DNA of 64,000 nt, taken from NCBI RefSeq assembly GCF_002407205.1, contig NZ_CP023548.1, positions 2,876,501 to 2,940,500 on the forward strand. Reading direction: 5' to 3'. This DNA comes from Rhodobacter sp. CZR27 (lineage in GTDB: Bacteria > Pseudomonadota > Alphaproteobacteria > Rhodobacterales > Rhodobacteraceae). Made by a program: the position numbers and the translations under genes. This document shows positions 8,104 to 18,182 of this stretch, piece after piece; position 1 is the first letter of the stretch, and each line of letters opens with the position of its first letter. Under the pieces are notes generated by a model. The model was not told the DNA's origin and did not search any database. It worked only from the letters and a program-made list of their open reading frames with translations.

Positions 8104-9537
8104 TCAACCCGCACGGCGCGCGGCCGTTGCATCGAGCGGGAACACCTTGGCCGGATTCAGCAGCCAGCGCGGGTCGAACACGTCCTTGACCCGCATCTGC
8201 GCCTCGAGATCGGCCGGCGAGAACTGCACCGTCATCAGGTCGCGCTTTTCCACGCCCACGCCATGCTCTCCGGTCAGGCAGCCGCCGACCTCGACGCAGA
8301 GCTTCAGGATGCGGGCGCCCAGCGCCTCGCACCGTTCCAGATCGCCGGGCTTGTTCGCGTTGAACAGGATCAGCGGGTGCATGTTGCCGTCGCCGGCGTG
8401 GAAGACGTTGGCGACCTCGAGCCCCGCCTCGGCAGCCATCTCGCCGATCCGGCGCAGGACAAGCGGCAGTTCCGTCACCGGGATCGTCCCGTCGAGGCAC
8501 ATGTAGTCGTTGATCTGCCCCATCGCGCCGAAAGCCGACTTGCGTCCCAGCCAGATCCGCCGGCTCTCCTCCTCCGACCGGCTTTCGCGCAGCTCCACCG
8601 GGTGGTGGCGTTTCGCGATCTCGACGATGCGGGCAAGCTGGTCGTCGATCTCGGCGGGCGAGCCCTCGACCTCGACGATCAGCAGCGCCTCGCAATCGGG
8701 ATAGCCCGCGTGGGCGAAGGCTTCCGTGGCGCGGATGCAGGGGCGGTCCATGAATTCGATCGCGACGGGCAGGATTCCCGCGCGGATGATGTCCGACACG
8801 CAGGCCCCCGCCACCTCGTTCGAGGCGAAGCCCATCAGCACCGGCCGCGCCCCCTCGGGCTTGGGCAGGATGCGCAGCGTCGCCTCGGTCACGACGCCCA
8901 GCTGGCCCTCGGAGCCGCAGATCACGCCCAGCAGGTCCAGCCCCGGCGCGTCGAGATGCGCGCCGCCGATCTCGACCACGGTACCGTCCATCAGCACCAT
9001 GGTCACGCCCAGCAGGTTGTTCGTGGTCACGCCGTACTTCAGGCAATGCGCCCCGCCCGAGTTCATGCCGATGTTCCCGGCGATGGCGCAGGCCAGTTGG
9101 CTGGAGGGATCGGGCGCGTAGAAGAAGCCGTCGGCCTCGACCGCGCCGGTGACCGAGAGGTTGGTCCGCCCCGCCTGCACGCGGATGAAGCGGTTGTCGT
9201 AGTCGGTCTCGATCACCCGGTTCATCCGCGCGATGCCGAGGATCACGCAGTCCGCCGTGGGCAGCGCCCCACCGGCCAGCGAGGTGCCCGAGCCGCGAGG
9301 CACCACCGGCACGCCCTCCTCGTGACACAGGCGCAGGACGGCTGAGACTTCCTCGGTCGTGCGCGGCAGCACGGCCACCAGTGGCGGGCAGCGATAGGCC
9401 GTGAGCGCGTCGCATTCATAGGCCCGCGTCTCGGCCTCGTCATGCACCACGGCGTCCGAGGGCAGCACGGCGCGCAGCCGCTCGACGATGCGGGACTTGC
9501 GGGCCAGGACGCCCGCGTCCGGTGTCGGCATGTCCAT
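8104..9537 (-). CDS. glcD: glycolate oxidase FAD-linked subunit GlcD
   Basis: A 477-aa member of the FAD-linked oxidase family. It has the FAD-binding PRGSGTSLAGGALP motif, NIGMNSGGAHCLKYG, and the C-terminal GEHGVGVEKRDLM signature. It oxidises glycolate (2-phosphoglycolate salvage in a Calvin-cycle organism). I chose the ATG at 9537 (MDMPTPDAG) because GGGGAGGA sits 5 bases upstream; an ATG 24 bases further up lacks such a site. It is the first gene of glcDEF. Confidence 0.93.
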   Translation of the reverse strand: MDMPTPDAGVLARKSRIVERLRAVLPSDAVVHDEAETRAYECDALTAYRCPPLVAVLPRTTEEVSAVLRLCHEEGVPVVPRGSGTSLAGGALPTADCVILGIARMNRVIETDYDNRFIRVQAGRTNLSVTGAVEADGFFYAPDPSSQLACAIAGNIGMNSGGAHCLKYGVTTNNLLGVTMVLMDGTVVEIGGAHLDAPGLDLLGVICGSEGQLGVVTEATLRILPKPEGARPVLMGFASNEVAGACVSDIIRAGILPVAIEFMDRPCIRATEAFAHAGYPDCEALLIVEVEGSPAEIDDQLARIVEIAKRHHPVELRESRSEEESRRIWLGRKSAFGAMGQINDYMCLDGTIPVTELPLVLRRIGEMAAEAGLEVANVFHAGDGNMHPLILFNANKPGDLERCEALGARILKLCVEVGGCLTGEHGVGVEKRDLMTVQFSPADLEAQMRVKDVFDPRWLLNPAKVFPLDATAARRAG

Positions 9538-9618
9538 GGCGGTCCTCCCCTGTGTGGTCATCTTTTATAACCAATTTTGCAGCATGGCAACAGGGGGCAA
9601 GTTGGCTATGGTGCCGGC

Positions 9619-10314
9619 ATGATCAGCATGCCCGCCGCCCTTGCACCGCTCGACCTTGTCGCCGTGACCCTTCTGCTTGTCGCATGGCTGGGGACGGGAT
9701 GGCTGTGCGAGCATCCGCCGGCCTCTCGGCCCTCGGTCTCGCTGCTGATGAAGCACTATCGCCGGGCGTGGATGCGCGAGATGGTGGAACGCTCGCCGCG
9801 CATCTTCGACGCCAGCGTGATCGACAGCCTGCGGCGCGGGACGGCCTTCTTTGCCTCGGGCTCGATGATCGCCGTCGGCGGCGGCATGGCGCTGATCGGC
9901 GATCCCGACCGGCTGGCGACGCTGGTCCGGGACCTGACGCTGCCCGCCGACACGGTGCGGCTCGAGTTGCGGGTGATCCTTGTCATGTTCATCGTCGCCA
10001 ATGCCTTCCTGAAGTTCGTCTGGTCGCACCGCGTTTTCGGCTATTGCGCGATCCTGATGGCGGCGGTGCCGAACGAGGCCTCGGACCCCCGGGCGCAGCC
10101 GCTGGCCGCGCAGGCTGCCGAGATCAACATCAACGCGGCGCGCAACTTCAACAGCGGGCTGCGCGCGGTGTTCTTCGCGCTGGCGGCGCTTGGCTGGCTG
10201 CTCGGGCCGCTGGCGCTGATCGCGACGACCCTGGCCACGTCCTTCGTGATCCTGCGGGCCGAATTCGCCTCGGGCACCCGTGCGGCGATCCTCGACCAGA
10301 CGCGGCAGGACTAG
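9619..10314 (+). CDS. DUF599-family membrane protein
   Basis: A 231-aa protein with about four membrane segments (near the N-terminus, around residues 75-95, 118-138 and 180-215) and the conserved LMKHYRRAWMREMVERSPRI stretch after the first helix, which places it in the DUF599 family. Function is unknown. Start candidates are ATG 9619 and ATG 9628; neither has a clear Shine-Dalgarno. It is divergent from glcD across an AT-rich 81-base gap that must hold both promoters, and its 3' end overlaps the convergent next gene by 4 bases. Confidence 0.7.
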   Translation: MISMPAALAPLDLVAVTLLLVAWLGTGWLCEHPPASRPSVSLLMKHYRRAWMREMVERSPRIFDASVIDSLRRGTAFFASGSMIAVGGGMALIGDPDRLATLVRDLTLPADTVRLELRVILVMFIVANAFLKFVWSHRVFGYCAILMAAVPNEASDPRAQPLAAQAAEININAARNFNSGLRAVFFALAALGWLLGPLALIATTLATSFVILRAEFASGTRAAILDQTRQD

Positions 10315-12377
10315 ACGCGGCGGCCGAAGCGCCCCTCGCGCAGCCAGGCGCCCAGCGCGAGGCCCGCGGCCAGCAGCAGGTAGAGCCAACCGGGCAGCAG
10401 CGCCGCAACCCGGATGTCCTGCGTGACATGGGCGCCGCGCGGCGTGATGCCGACCCAGCCGCGGCCGGCGGCGACGCGGCCTTCGCGCACCGCGCGGATG
10501 TCGGGCTCGCCATCCTCCAGCCGGATCGTGCCGCCGTTCGTCGGCCCGATGATCGGAGCGAGCTTCTCGCCGCTGGCGATGGTCTCCTCGAACTCGCGCG
10601 GGGCCGAGGGGCCGACCGCGATCACCGCCTTCTGCTCGCCCTGCGCGAGGCGATAGACGCCCATCTCGGGCGCGTCCCAGGTCGTGCTCCAGCGGCCCGG
10701 CGCGGTTTCCTCCATGGTCAGGGCGGTCTCACTGCCGTCGGGTCCGGTGATCGTAACCTCGCCCGGCGCCTCGCCGATGGTGCGGCGGGTGATGGTGACC
10801 GTTGCGCCCTCGGCATTGGCGATCAGGGCCTCCTCCTCGAGGTCGGGCTCCTTCATCATCCAGTGCGCCAGCCGGCGGAGCAGTTCCAGTTGCGGCCCGC
10901 CACCCTCGTAGCCGCGCCCCCAGAGCCACATGTGGTCCGACGCGAGCACCGCGATCCGCCCCTCGCCGACCCGGTCGAGGACCAGCAGCGGCCGCTCGCC
11001 CGCGCCGTTCATCACCACCTGCCCCGAGGAGGCGGTCAGCTCGATCTGGCGGAACCAGCGGCCCCAGCCGCCCTCGGGTGCCAGCTTTTCCAGACCTTGA
11101 GTGACCGGATGCTTGCGGCCGACATCGGTCAAAGCCGGGCGGAACCCGCCCTCGATCACCCGGCTGGTGGCCTGCACCGGCAGCACGTCGGCCAAGGGCG
11201 AGCGCCAGAGGCTGTCGGCCGAGCCGAACTCCGGCCCCGCCGCCACCAGCACGGTGCCGCCGCCGCGGACATAGTCGCGCACGTTTTCCAGATAGGAGGT
11301 CGGCAGGATGCCCCGCAGGCGGTAGCGGTCGAAGATGATCAGGTCGAACTCCTCGATCTTCTCGACGAACAGTTCGCGCGTCGGAAAGGCGATCAGCGAC
11401 AGTTCCGACACCGGGATGCCGTCCTGCTTTTCCGGCGGGCGCAGGATGGTGAAATGGACCAGATCGACCGAGGCATCCGACTTCAGCAGGTTGCGCCAGA
11501 CCCGCTCGCCGGCATGCGGCTCGCCCGAGACGAGCAGCACCCGCAGCCGGTCCCGCACGCCGTTGATCTGCACCACGGCGGCGTTGTTGCGGTCTGTCAA
11601 CTCGCCCTCGGACGCCGCGACCTGGAATTGCAGCACGTTCATGCCGCCATGCGGCAGGGTCACCGGCAGCTCCAGATCCTCGCCGACCGGCACGCGGAAG
11701 CTTTGCGGCTCGTCACCGTCGATCGAGATGGTGAGATCCGCGCTCTCCCCCGCCGAGGCCGGCGCGCGGCCCTGATCCTCGATCCGCAGCGTCAGCGTCA
11801 TCGGCTCGCCGAGGATCGCGAAGGCGGGGGCGTTCTTCACCACCAGCCGCCGGTCCCAGTCCCGCTCTCGCCCGGTCAGCAGCACGTGCAGCGGCGCGGG
11901 CATCTGCGGCGCGAGTTGCAGGTCATGCGCCTGCCCGTCGGTGATGAGGATGGCGCCCGCCACGCGCGAGCGCGGCTCCTCGGCCAGCGCCTCGGAGAGC
12001 GCGGTCATCAGCTGGGTGCCCTCGTCGCCCTCGCCGTCGCCCACGCGCACCACGCGCAGTTCGGTGTTCGGCAGGGCCGCCACCTCGGCCTCGACCGCGG
12101 CGAGAGCGTCGGCGCCTTGCTCCGCGCGGTCGCCGATGCGCTGGCTGGCGCTTTCATCCACCACCGCGATCACGATGTCGGAAAGGGGCGCGCGGTCCTC
12201 CTCCTGCAGGGCGGGGTTGGCGAGGGCAGCGAGCAGCACGCCCAGCGCCAGCGCGCGGAGCCACCAGCCCGAAAGCCCGCGCCAGAGCGCCAGCGCCACC
12301 AGCAGGAGCGCCACGCCGCCCAGTGCCCAGATCACCGGCCAGGGCAGGATAGGATCGAAGACCACGGTTCCGTTCAC
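10311..12377 (-). CDS. membrane protein with glutamine-amidotransferase-like domain (last gene of MoxR operon)
   Basis: A 688-aa protein with two N-terminal membrane helices (about 8-55), a VWA-like region starting IVIAVVDESAS, a class I glutamine-amidotransferase-like domain in the middle (DLIIFDRYRLRG, then YVRGGGTVLVAAGPEF), and a C-terminal helix (LLPGWLYLLLAAGLALG). I chose GTG 12377 because it overlaps the upstream stop (GTGA) and removes 32 unlikely residues. I see no catalytic Cys in the amidotransferase-like part, so it is probably a binding or structural fold. Together with the MoxR, DUF58 and BatA-type genes it likely serves a membrane stress or assembly complex of unknown target. 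Confidence 0.75.
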   Translation of the reverse strand: MNGTVVFDPILPWPVIWALGGVALLLVALALWRGLSGWWLRALALGVLLAALANPALQEEDRAPLSDIVIAVVDESASQRIGDRAEQGADALAAVEAEVAALPNTELRVVRVGDGEGDEGTQLMTALSEALAEEPRSRVAGAILITDGQAHDLQLAPQMPAPLHVLLTGRERDWDRRLVVKNAPAFAILGEPMTLTLRIEDQGRAPASAGESADLTISIDGDEPQSFRVPVGEDLELPVTLPHGGMNVLQFQVAASEGELTDRNNAAVVQINGVRDRLRVLLVSGEPHAGERVWRNLLKSDASVDLVHFTILRPPEKQDGIPVSELSLIAFPTRELFVEKIEEFDLIIFDRYRLRGILPTSYLENVRDYVRGGGTVLVAAGPEFGSADSLWRSPLADVLPVQATSRVIEGGFRPALTDVGRKHPVTQGLEKLAPEGGWGRWFRQIELTASSGQVVMNGAGERPLLVLDRVGEGRIAVLASDHMWLWGRGYEGGGPQLELLRRLAHWMMKEPDLEEEALIANAEGATVTITRRTIGEAPGEVTITGPDGSETALTMEETAPGRWSTTWDAPEMGVYRLAQGEQKAVIAVGPSAPREFEETIASGEKLAPIIGPTNGGTIRLEDGEPDIRAVREGRVAAGRGWVGITPRGAHVTQDIRVAALLPGWLYLLLAAGLALGAWLREGRFGRRV

Positions 12378-15127
12378 TGGCCCAGCCTTTCCAGCAGCGC
12401 CGGCACGTGAACCTGGTCCGACTTGTAGTTGCCGGTGAGCACATGCATGACGAGGTTGATCCCGAAGCGCCACGAGATCTCGCGCTGCCGCTCGCCGGTA
12501 TAGCCGCGGCCGACGGGCAGAAGCTCCATCCCGCGCTCGTCCACCGCCCAGGCCGAGGCCCAGTCATTCCCGCCGATCACCACCGGCGTCACGCCGTCAT
12601 TCAGGTTGCGGAAGGGCATGCCTTCGGCCTGCTCGGCATCGGGGGGCGCGGCCTCGACCCAGACGGGTGCGTTGGCGTAGCGGCCCGGGAAATCCTGCAA
12701 CAGGTAGAAGGTGCGGGTCAGCACATGGTCCTGAGGGATCACCTCGAGCGGCGGAATGTCCAGCGGCGCTGCGAGCGCCTGCAAGCGGCGCGCCTCGGGC
12801 GTCGAGCCGCCCGCGCCGGCCATGTCGGCGTCGCGCGTGTCGAACAGGATCATGCCGCCGGTGCGCAGGTAATCGTTGAGCCGGCTGTAGGCCGCGGCCG
12901 AGGGCATGGGCTGCGTGGCGGTCACCGGCCAGTAGATGAAGGGAAAGAAGGCGAGTTCGTCCGTCTCGATGTCGAGACCCATCGGCTCGCCCGGCTCGAC
13001 CGAGGTCCGCTCGCGCAGGCGGTAGCCAAGGCCACGCAGCCCCGCCTCGGCCAGCCGGTTCACCTGCGCGTCGTCCGTCTCGACATAGGCCAGATGGACG
13101 GCGGCGGTGGCCTCGACGGCAAAGGTATCCTCCTGCGCGCGGGCCTGCGGCGCGGCGCCCAGCACAAGGACCAGCACCGCCGCCCCCCGCACCGCGCCGA
13201 CGCGGGTGCCGAGCCGGCCAGAGACCGCCAGCGCCGCCAGCACGTCGAGCAGGAGTAGCGCGAGCGCCCCCGCGAGGAAGGCGCCCTTCAGCGCCTGCTC
13301 CTCCTCGGTCTCCAACCCTTCGACCGCGATCCGGTCCGGCCAGACGGCGGGCGAAAGCGCGGTATCCGCCTGCACGGCGTTCAGCGCGACGCGACGGTCG
13401 GCCCCGGCATAGAGGCCGGGCAGCAGCGTCGGTCCCGGCACGCCCTCGGCCAGAACCTCGCCCGGCACGCCCGCGACCTCGCCCGCGTCGAGCGGGGCGC
13501 CGAAGCCGTCCAGCACCACCTCAGGCACCCAGACCTGCCCGGCGAGATTGGCGGCCTCGGGCGCGGCGGGCCGGGTCGAGACCGCCAGCCGCTCCAGCAT
13601 CTGCACGAAGAGGCCCGAGAGCGGCAGGTTCGACCACTCGGCATTTGCGGTCACATGGACCAGCACCACCTGCCCCTGCCCCACCGGCTTGCGCGTCACC
13701 AGCGGAGTGCCGTCCGCCAGCGCCGCGATGGTGCGGCCGGCCAGCTCTGGATCGGGCTGCGCCAGGACCTGCGCGGTCACGGACACTTCCGGCGGGACCG
13801 GCAGGCCGTGGAACGGCGAGCCTTCGGCGAAGGGCGCCAAGGTCTTCGGCTCGCCCCAGCTCATCGCACCGCCCACCGTGCGGCCGCCTTCCCGCAGCCG
13901 AACCGGCATCAGCGGGTCCTCGGACATCCGGCTCACGTCCGAGGTAGCCAGTTGCGGTCCGGCAAAGCGGAGAAGCAGGCCGCCCTCGTCCAGCCAGTCG
14001 AGGATGCCGTCCTGCTCGGCCTGCGTCAGCCGCGCCACGTCGGCCAGCACGATCACGTCGGGACTGGCCAGCAGAACGTCCTCAAGCGAGCCGTCGATCA
14101 GGTCGGCCACCGGCTCCAGGGCCTGCCGCAGGTAATGGGTGGGCGACAGAAGCTGAAGCTGCTCGCGCCCCGCGCGCCCCGAGATCAGCGCCACCTTGCG
14201 GCGCTTCAGGCTGTCGTCGGTCAGGCTGACCGCACCGGCCGAGCGCACGCCCGCAATCTCGAAGCGCGAGATGCGGTTGCGCAACTCGGGCGGCAGCGAC
14301 AGCGCCGCCTTCGCCTCGTCGGCGCCAAGGCCGAATTCGATCGGAACGCGGGCCAGTTCACGCTCGATCCCGGCCGGATCGAGACCGCGCGCCGAGACAT
14401 CGACCGAAACCGCATCCGCCGCAGGCTGGCGCAGCACCGAGAGCTGAACGGCTCCGTCGGCGAAGCCCGCGGGGCGCAGGGCCAGCACGGGCCTTGGGCT
14501 TTCGAAGACCGTGACCGCCCCGCGCGCCTCGAGCGCCGATAGAAGGTCCTCCCGGCCAGCCTGGCTCAGGCCGTCCGAGAGCCAGAAGCTGTCGAACCGA
14601 CCCTCGGGCAGCGCGGCGGCCCAGGGGGCGAGGTCCGGCAGCCAGGGATGCGGCACGAGGGCCGAGAGGCGCCCCTGCCAGTCGGCCGCGCTCTGGAAGG
14701 CGGGCGGCTCGGGACGGTCGGTCAGGCGCACAACGGCCACGGGGCGCCCCTCGCGCGCCGCTTCCTCGGCCAGCGCCTCGGCACGGTCGAGCCGGCGCGG
14801 CCAGTCGCGAGCGTCGGCCCAGCCGCCGTCGAGCAGGATCAGCAGCGGCCCCGTCCCCGGCTCGCGCACCTGCGGGTTCAACACCGGCCCGGCGAAGGCA
14901 ATGATGGCCGCGGCCACCGCCAGCATCCGCAGAAGCAGAAGCCACCATGGCGTCTTGTCGGTCTCGGTCTGCTCGTCGGTCAGGCCGAGGAGCAGCGCGA
15001 CGCCGGGAAACCGCCGGCGGATCGGCGCGGGCGGCACAGCGCGCAGCAGGATCCACAGCACCGGCAGCAGGACGAGGCCGAGAAGCAGCCATGGCGCGGT
15101 GAAGCCGACGGGTCCGAGCATCCACAT
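12374..15127 (-). CDS. BatA-type N-terminal / DUF4159 membrane protein
   Basis: A 917-aa protein. The N-terminus (GFTAPWLLLGLVLLPVLWILLR) is the BatA/aerotolerance-type double-helix anchor. The middle carries a degenerate VWA-like region (LLILLDGGWADARDW) and a C-terminal membrane helix pair at about 635-680. The last 220 residues match DUF4159, including DYLRTGGMILFDTRDAD and HPLTRTFYLL-like text (HVLTRTFYLLQDFPG). It overlaps its neighbours by 1 and 4 bases, so the operon is tightly coupled. Function is unknown beyond membership of MoxR-associated clusters. Confidence 0.8.
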   Translation of the reverse strand: MWMLGPVGFTAPWLLLGLVLLPVLWILLRAVPPAPIRRRFPGVALLLGLTDEQTETDKTPWWLLLLRMLAVAAAIIAFAGPVLNPQVREPGTGPLLILLDGGWADARDWPRRLDRAEALAEEAAREGRPVAVVRLTDRPEPPAFQSAADWQGRLSALVPHPWLPDLAPWAAALPEGRFDSFWLSDGLSQAGREDLLSALEARGAVTVFESPRPVLALRPAGFADGAVQLSVLRQPAADAVSVDVSARGLDPAGIERELARVPIEFGLGADEAKAALSLPPELRNRISRFEIAGVRSAGAVSLTDDSLKRRKVALISGRAGREQLQLLSPTHYLRQALEPVADLIDGSLEDVLLASPDVIVLADVARLTQAEQDGILDWLDEGGLLLRFAGPQLATSDVSRMSEDPLMPVRLREGGRTVGGAMSWGEPKTLAPFAEGSPFHGLPVPPEVSVTAQVLAQPDPELAGRTIAALADGTPLVTRKPVGQGQVVLVHVTANAEWSNLPLSGLFVQMLERLAVSTRPAAPEAANLAGQVWVPEVVLDGFGAPLDAGEVAGVPGEVLAEGVPGPTLLPGLYAGADRRVALNAVQADTALSPAVWPDRIAVEGLETEEEQALKGAFLAGALALLLLDVLAALAVSGRLGTRVGAVRGAAVLVLVLGAAPQARAQEDTFAVEATAAVHLAYVETDDAQVNRLAEAGLRGLGYRLRERTSVEPGEPMGLDIETDELAFFPFIYWPVTATQPMPSAAAYSRLNDYLRTGGMILFDTRDADMAGAGGSTPEARRLQALAAPLDIPPLEVIPQDHVLTRTFYLLQDFPGRYANAPVWVEAAPPDAEQAEGMPFRNLNDGVTPVVIGGNDWASAWAVDERGMELLPVGRGYTGERQREISWRFGINLVMHVLTGNYKSDQVHVPALLERLGQ

Positions 15128-15995
15128 CAGCCGACGCGCTCCAGCGCGCGGTAAAGCCAGAGCAGCGCCGGCAGCGCCGCCTGCCCGGTGTGGTGGCAGT
15201 GGTAGTGCCAGCCCGAAGCGCGCGCGAGCGTCGCGAGGTGGTCCTTCCGCTGCGCCAGCCGCTCGAGATAGCGCGCGCGCAGGTCGCCCGCGCGCAGCGT
15301 CTCGTGCCGGATGCTGCCGCCCATGGATTCGAAGATCGTCCGGCCATCGAAGGGAAAGGCTTCCTCGGCCGGGTCCAGCACCTGCAAGAGCGCGCCGCGC
15401 ACGCCGCGTTCCGCCGCGCGGGCCATGGCGGCCTCGATCCCGGCCATGTCGCCCAGGAAATCCGACAGGAAGACCATCCGGCCATGCGCCACGAGGCCCG
15501 TGGTCTCGGGCCGTCCGTAGTCGGCCGCGGCCTCGTCGGCCAACGCATCGGCCAGCCGAAGGATCTGCTGCCGACCCGAGCGCGGCGGCGCGGCTTCGCC
15601 CGACAGGCCCACCCGCTCGCCCGCGCGCAACAGAAGCACCGCGACGGCCAGCGCCACCAGCCGGGCGCGGTCGGCCTTCGTCTCGCGCGAGCGGTCACCG
15701 GTGAAGGACATCGAGCGCGAGGCATCGACCCAGAGCACCACGGTCTGCGCCGCCTGCCACTCGCGTTCGCGTACGAAATGCGCATCCGACCGGGCCGAGC
15801 GGCGCCAGTCGATCATGCGGGCCGTGTCACCCTCATGCGCCGGGCGATACTGCCAGAACTCGTCGCCCATGCCGGCGCGGCGACGGCCATGCTCGCCGAG
15901 GATCACCGTGGCTGCCAGATGCTCGGCCGAGGCCATCAGCGGCGGCAATGCCTGCCCGAGCGCCTCGGCCCGCGGACGCAGGGCGAGGATGTCAC

Positions 15996-15999
<4 letters not shown>
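15127..15999 (-). CDS. DUF58-domain protein
   Basis: A 290-aa protein with the DUF58 signature (YRPAHEGDTARMIDWRRSAR) and a VWA-like core (VLWVDASRSMSFTG) with a MIDAS-type DxSxS. DUF58 proteins are the usual second gene of MoxR operons and are thought to be metal-dependent adaptors of the MoxR ATPase. Its start overlaps the moxR stop by 4 bases and its stop overlaps the DUF4159 gene by one base. Confidence 0.88.
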
Positions 16000-17012
<1,013 letters not shown>

Positions 17013-17094
17013 GACAACTCTCCCCGAGGCGTTATATGAGCATCAGACCAAACTATGCCGTGCGGCACAAATGGCAAAAAGCCGGGAGGCACAA

Positions 17095-17658
17095 ATGATC
17101 GTGAAACCTTCGGCTGAAGGCGTGATGGCCCAGGCCGCAGCGGCCGCGAAGAAGGGGCCTCCTCCCGTTCATCTGTGGAACCCGCCGTTCTGCGGCGACC
17201 TCGATATCCGCATCGCGCGGAACGGGACGTGGTACTACCTCGGCACCCCTATCGGCCGGCCCGAGATGGTGCGGCTGTTCTCCTCGATCCTGAAGCGCGA
17301 GGGCGAGCGCTACTTCCTCGTGACGCCGGTCGAGAAGGTGGGCATCCGGGTGGACGATGCGCCCTTCGTGGCAGTGGACTTCGAAAGCCACGGCGAGGGG
17401 CGCGAGCGCAGCGTGACCTTCACCACGCAGGTTGGCGATGAGGTGACGGCCGGCCCCGACCACCCGATCCGGGTGATCCGCGCCGAGGATGGCGAGCCTT
17501 CTCCCTACGTCATGGTCCGCGCCGGGATGGAGGCGCTGATCGACCGCAAGTCGTTCTACCGCCTCGTGGAGATCGGCGAGCATCACGACGGCTGGTTCGG
17601 CCTCTGGTCGGGCGGCGTCTTCTTCCCCATCATCCCCTCGGACGAGCTGCCCGCATGA
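17095..17658 (+). CDS. DUF1285-domain protein
   Basis: A 187-aa soluble protein containing [19 protein letters not shown] and [20 protein letters not shown], the defining blocks of DUF1285. Function is unknown. The ATG at 17095 was chosen because GGGAGG lies 6 bases upstream. The stop overlaps the next start (ATGA). Confidence 0.85.
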   Translation: MIVKPSAEGVMAQAAAAAKKGPPPVHLWNPPFCGDLDIRIARNGTWYYLGTPIGRPEMVRLFSSILKREGERYFLVTPVEKVGIRVDDAPFVAVDFESHGEGRERSVTFTTQVGDEVTAGPDHPIRVIRAEDGEPSPYVMVRAGMEALIDRKSFYRLVEIGEHHDGWFGLWSGGVFFPIIPSDELPA

Positions 17659-17879
17659 TCCCGGCCCGCTTCGCGCCCTATCTGTTCGGGCTGATCCTGT
17701 CGGGGCTGATGTCGGCCATCGTCTCGGGTGTGGCCACGCTGAAGGCCATCGGCCTGCCGCCGGGCTTCCCGCTGCAATGGCTGTCGGCCTGGCTCACCTC
17801 GTGGAGCATCGCCTTCCCCGCGGTGCTGGTCGTTGCCCCCATCGCGCGGCGGCTGGTGGAGCGCCTCGTCCGGCACTGA
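17655..17879 (+). CDS. DUF2798-type small two-helix membrane protein
   Basis: A 74-aa protein made of two membrane helices ([20 protein letters not shown] and [19 protein letters not shown]) and a short basic tail, matching the DUF2798 pattern. It overlaps the DUF1285 stop by 4 bases, so the two are coupled. Function is unknown. Confidence 0.75.
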   Translation: MIPARFAPYLFGLILSGLMSAIVSGVATLKAIGLPPGFPLQWLSAWLTSWSIAFPAVLVVAPIARRLVERLVRH

Positions 17880-17953
17880 AGGCCCCTTGCCCCTGCGGTG
17901 CCGCCCGCTATCATGCGCCGCCAGCCGCAAAGCCGCATCGGGAGACAGCCTGC

Positions 17954-18136
17954 ATGACCATCGACGCCCCGGAAACCGTTGTCGTCACGACCTGGAAGGT
18001 CGCCTGCGACGGAGGCGAGGGCGCGCTCGGCCATCCGCGCGTCTGGCTCTCGATCCCGCACGAGACCGGCATGGTCGAATGCGGCTACTGCGACCGGCGC
18101 TTCGTGCACGAAAGCTACGCCGGGCAGGTGAAGTAA
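17954..18136 (+). CDS. zinc-finger domain protein (NDUFS6-like, CHCC type)
   Basis: A 60-aa protein with a C-x(n)-H-x(n)-CGYC pattern: [13 protein letters not shown], then [13 protein letters not shown]. This is the CHCC zinc-finger fold shared with the mitochondrial complex I subunit NDUFS6. Alphaproteobacterial members are short like this one. A role in complex I assembly is plausible from homology only. It sits alone between the DUF2798 gene and polA. Confidence 0.8.
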   Translation: MTIDAPETVVVTTWKVACDGGEGALGHPRVWLSIPHETGMVECGYCDRRFVHESYAGQVK

Positions 18137-18182
18137 GGCCGCACCCCCTCTCGGGGCGACCGCATCCATCCGGGGAGGGACC

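Noticed and set aside
9541..9600. GntR-type operator (TGGT...ACCA) in the glcD upstream region
   Set aside because: The half-sites are 11 bases apart, against 3 in typical FadR/PdhR-type sites, and no GntR gene is adjacent.
9522..12410. Plus-strand open frame of over 900 codons
   Set aside because: It spans the DUF599 gene in another frame and the antisense of the amidotransferase-like gene. The composition is typical of a high-GC shadow.
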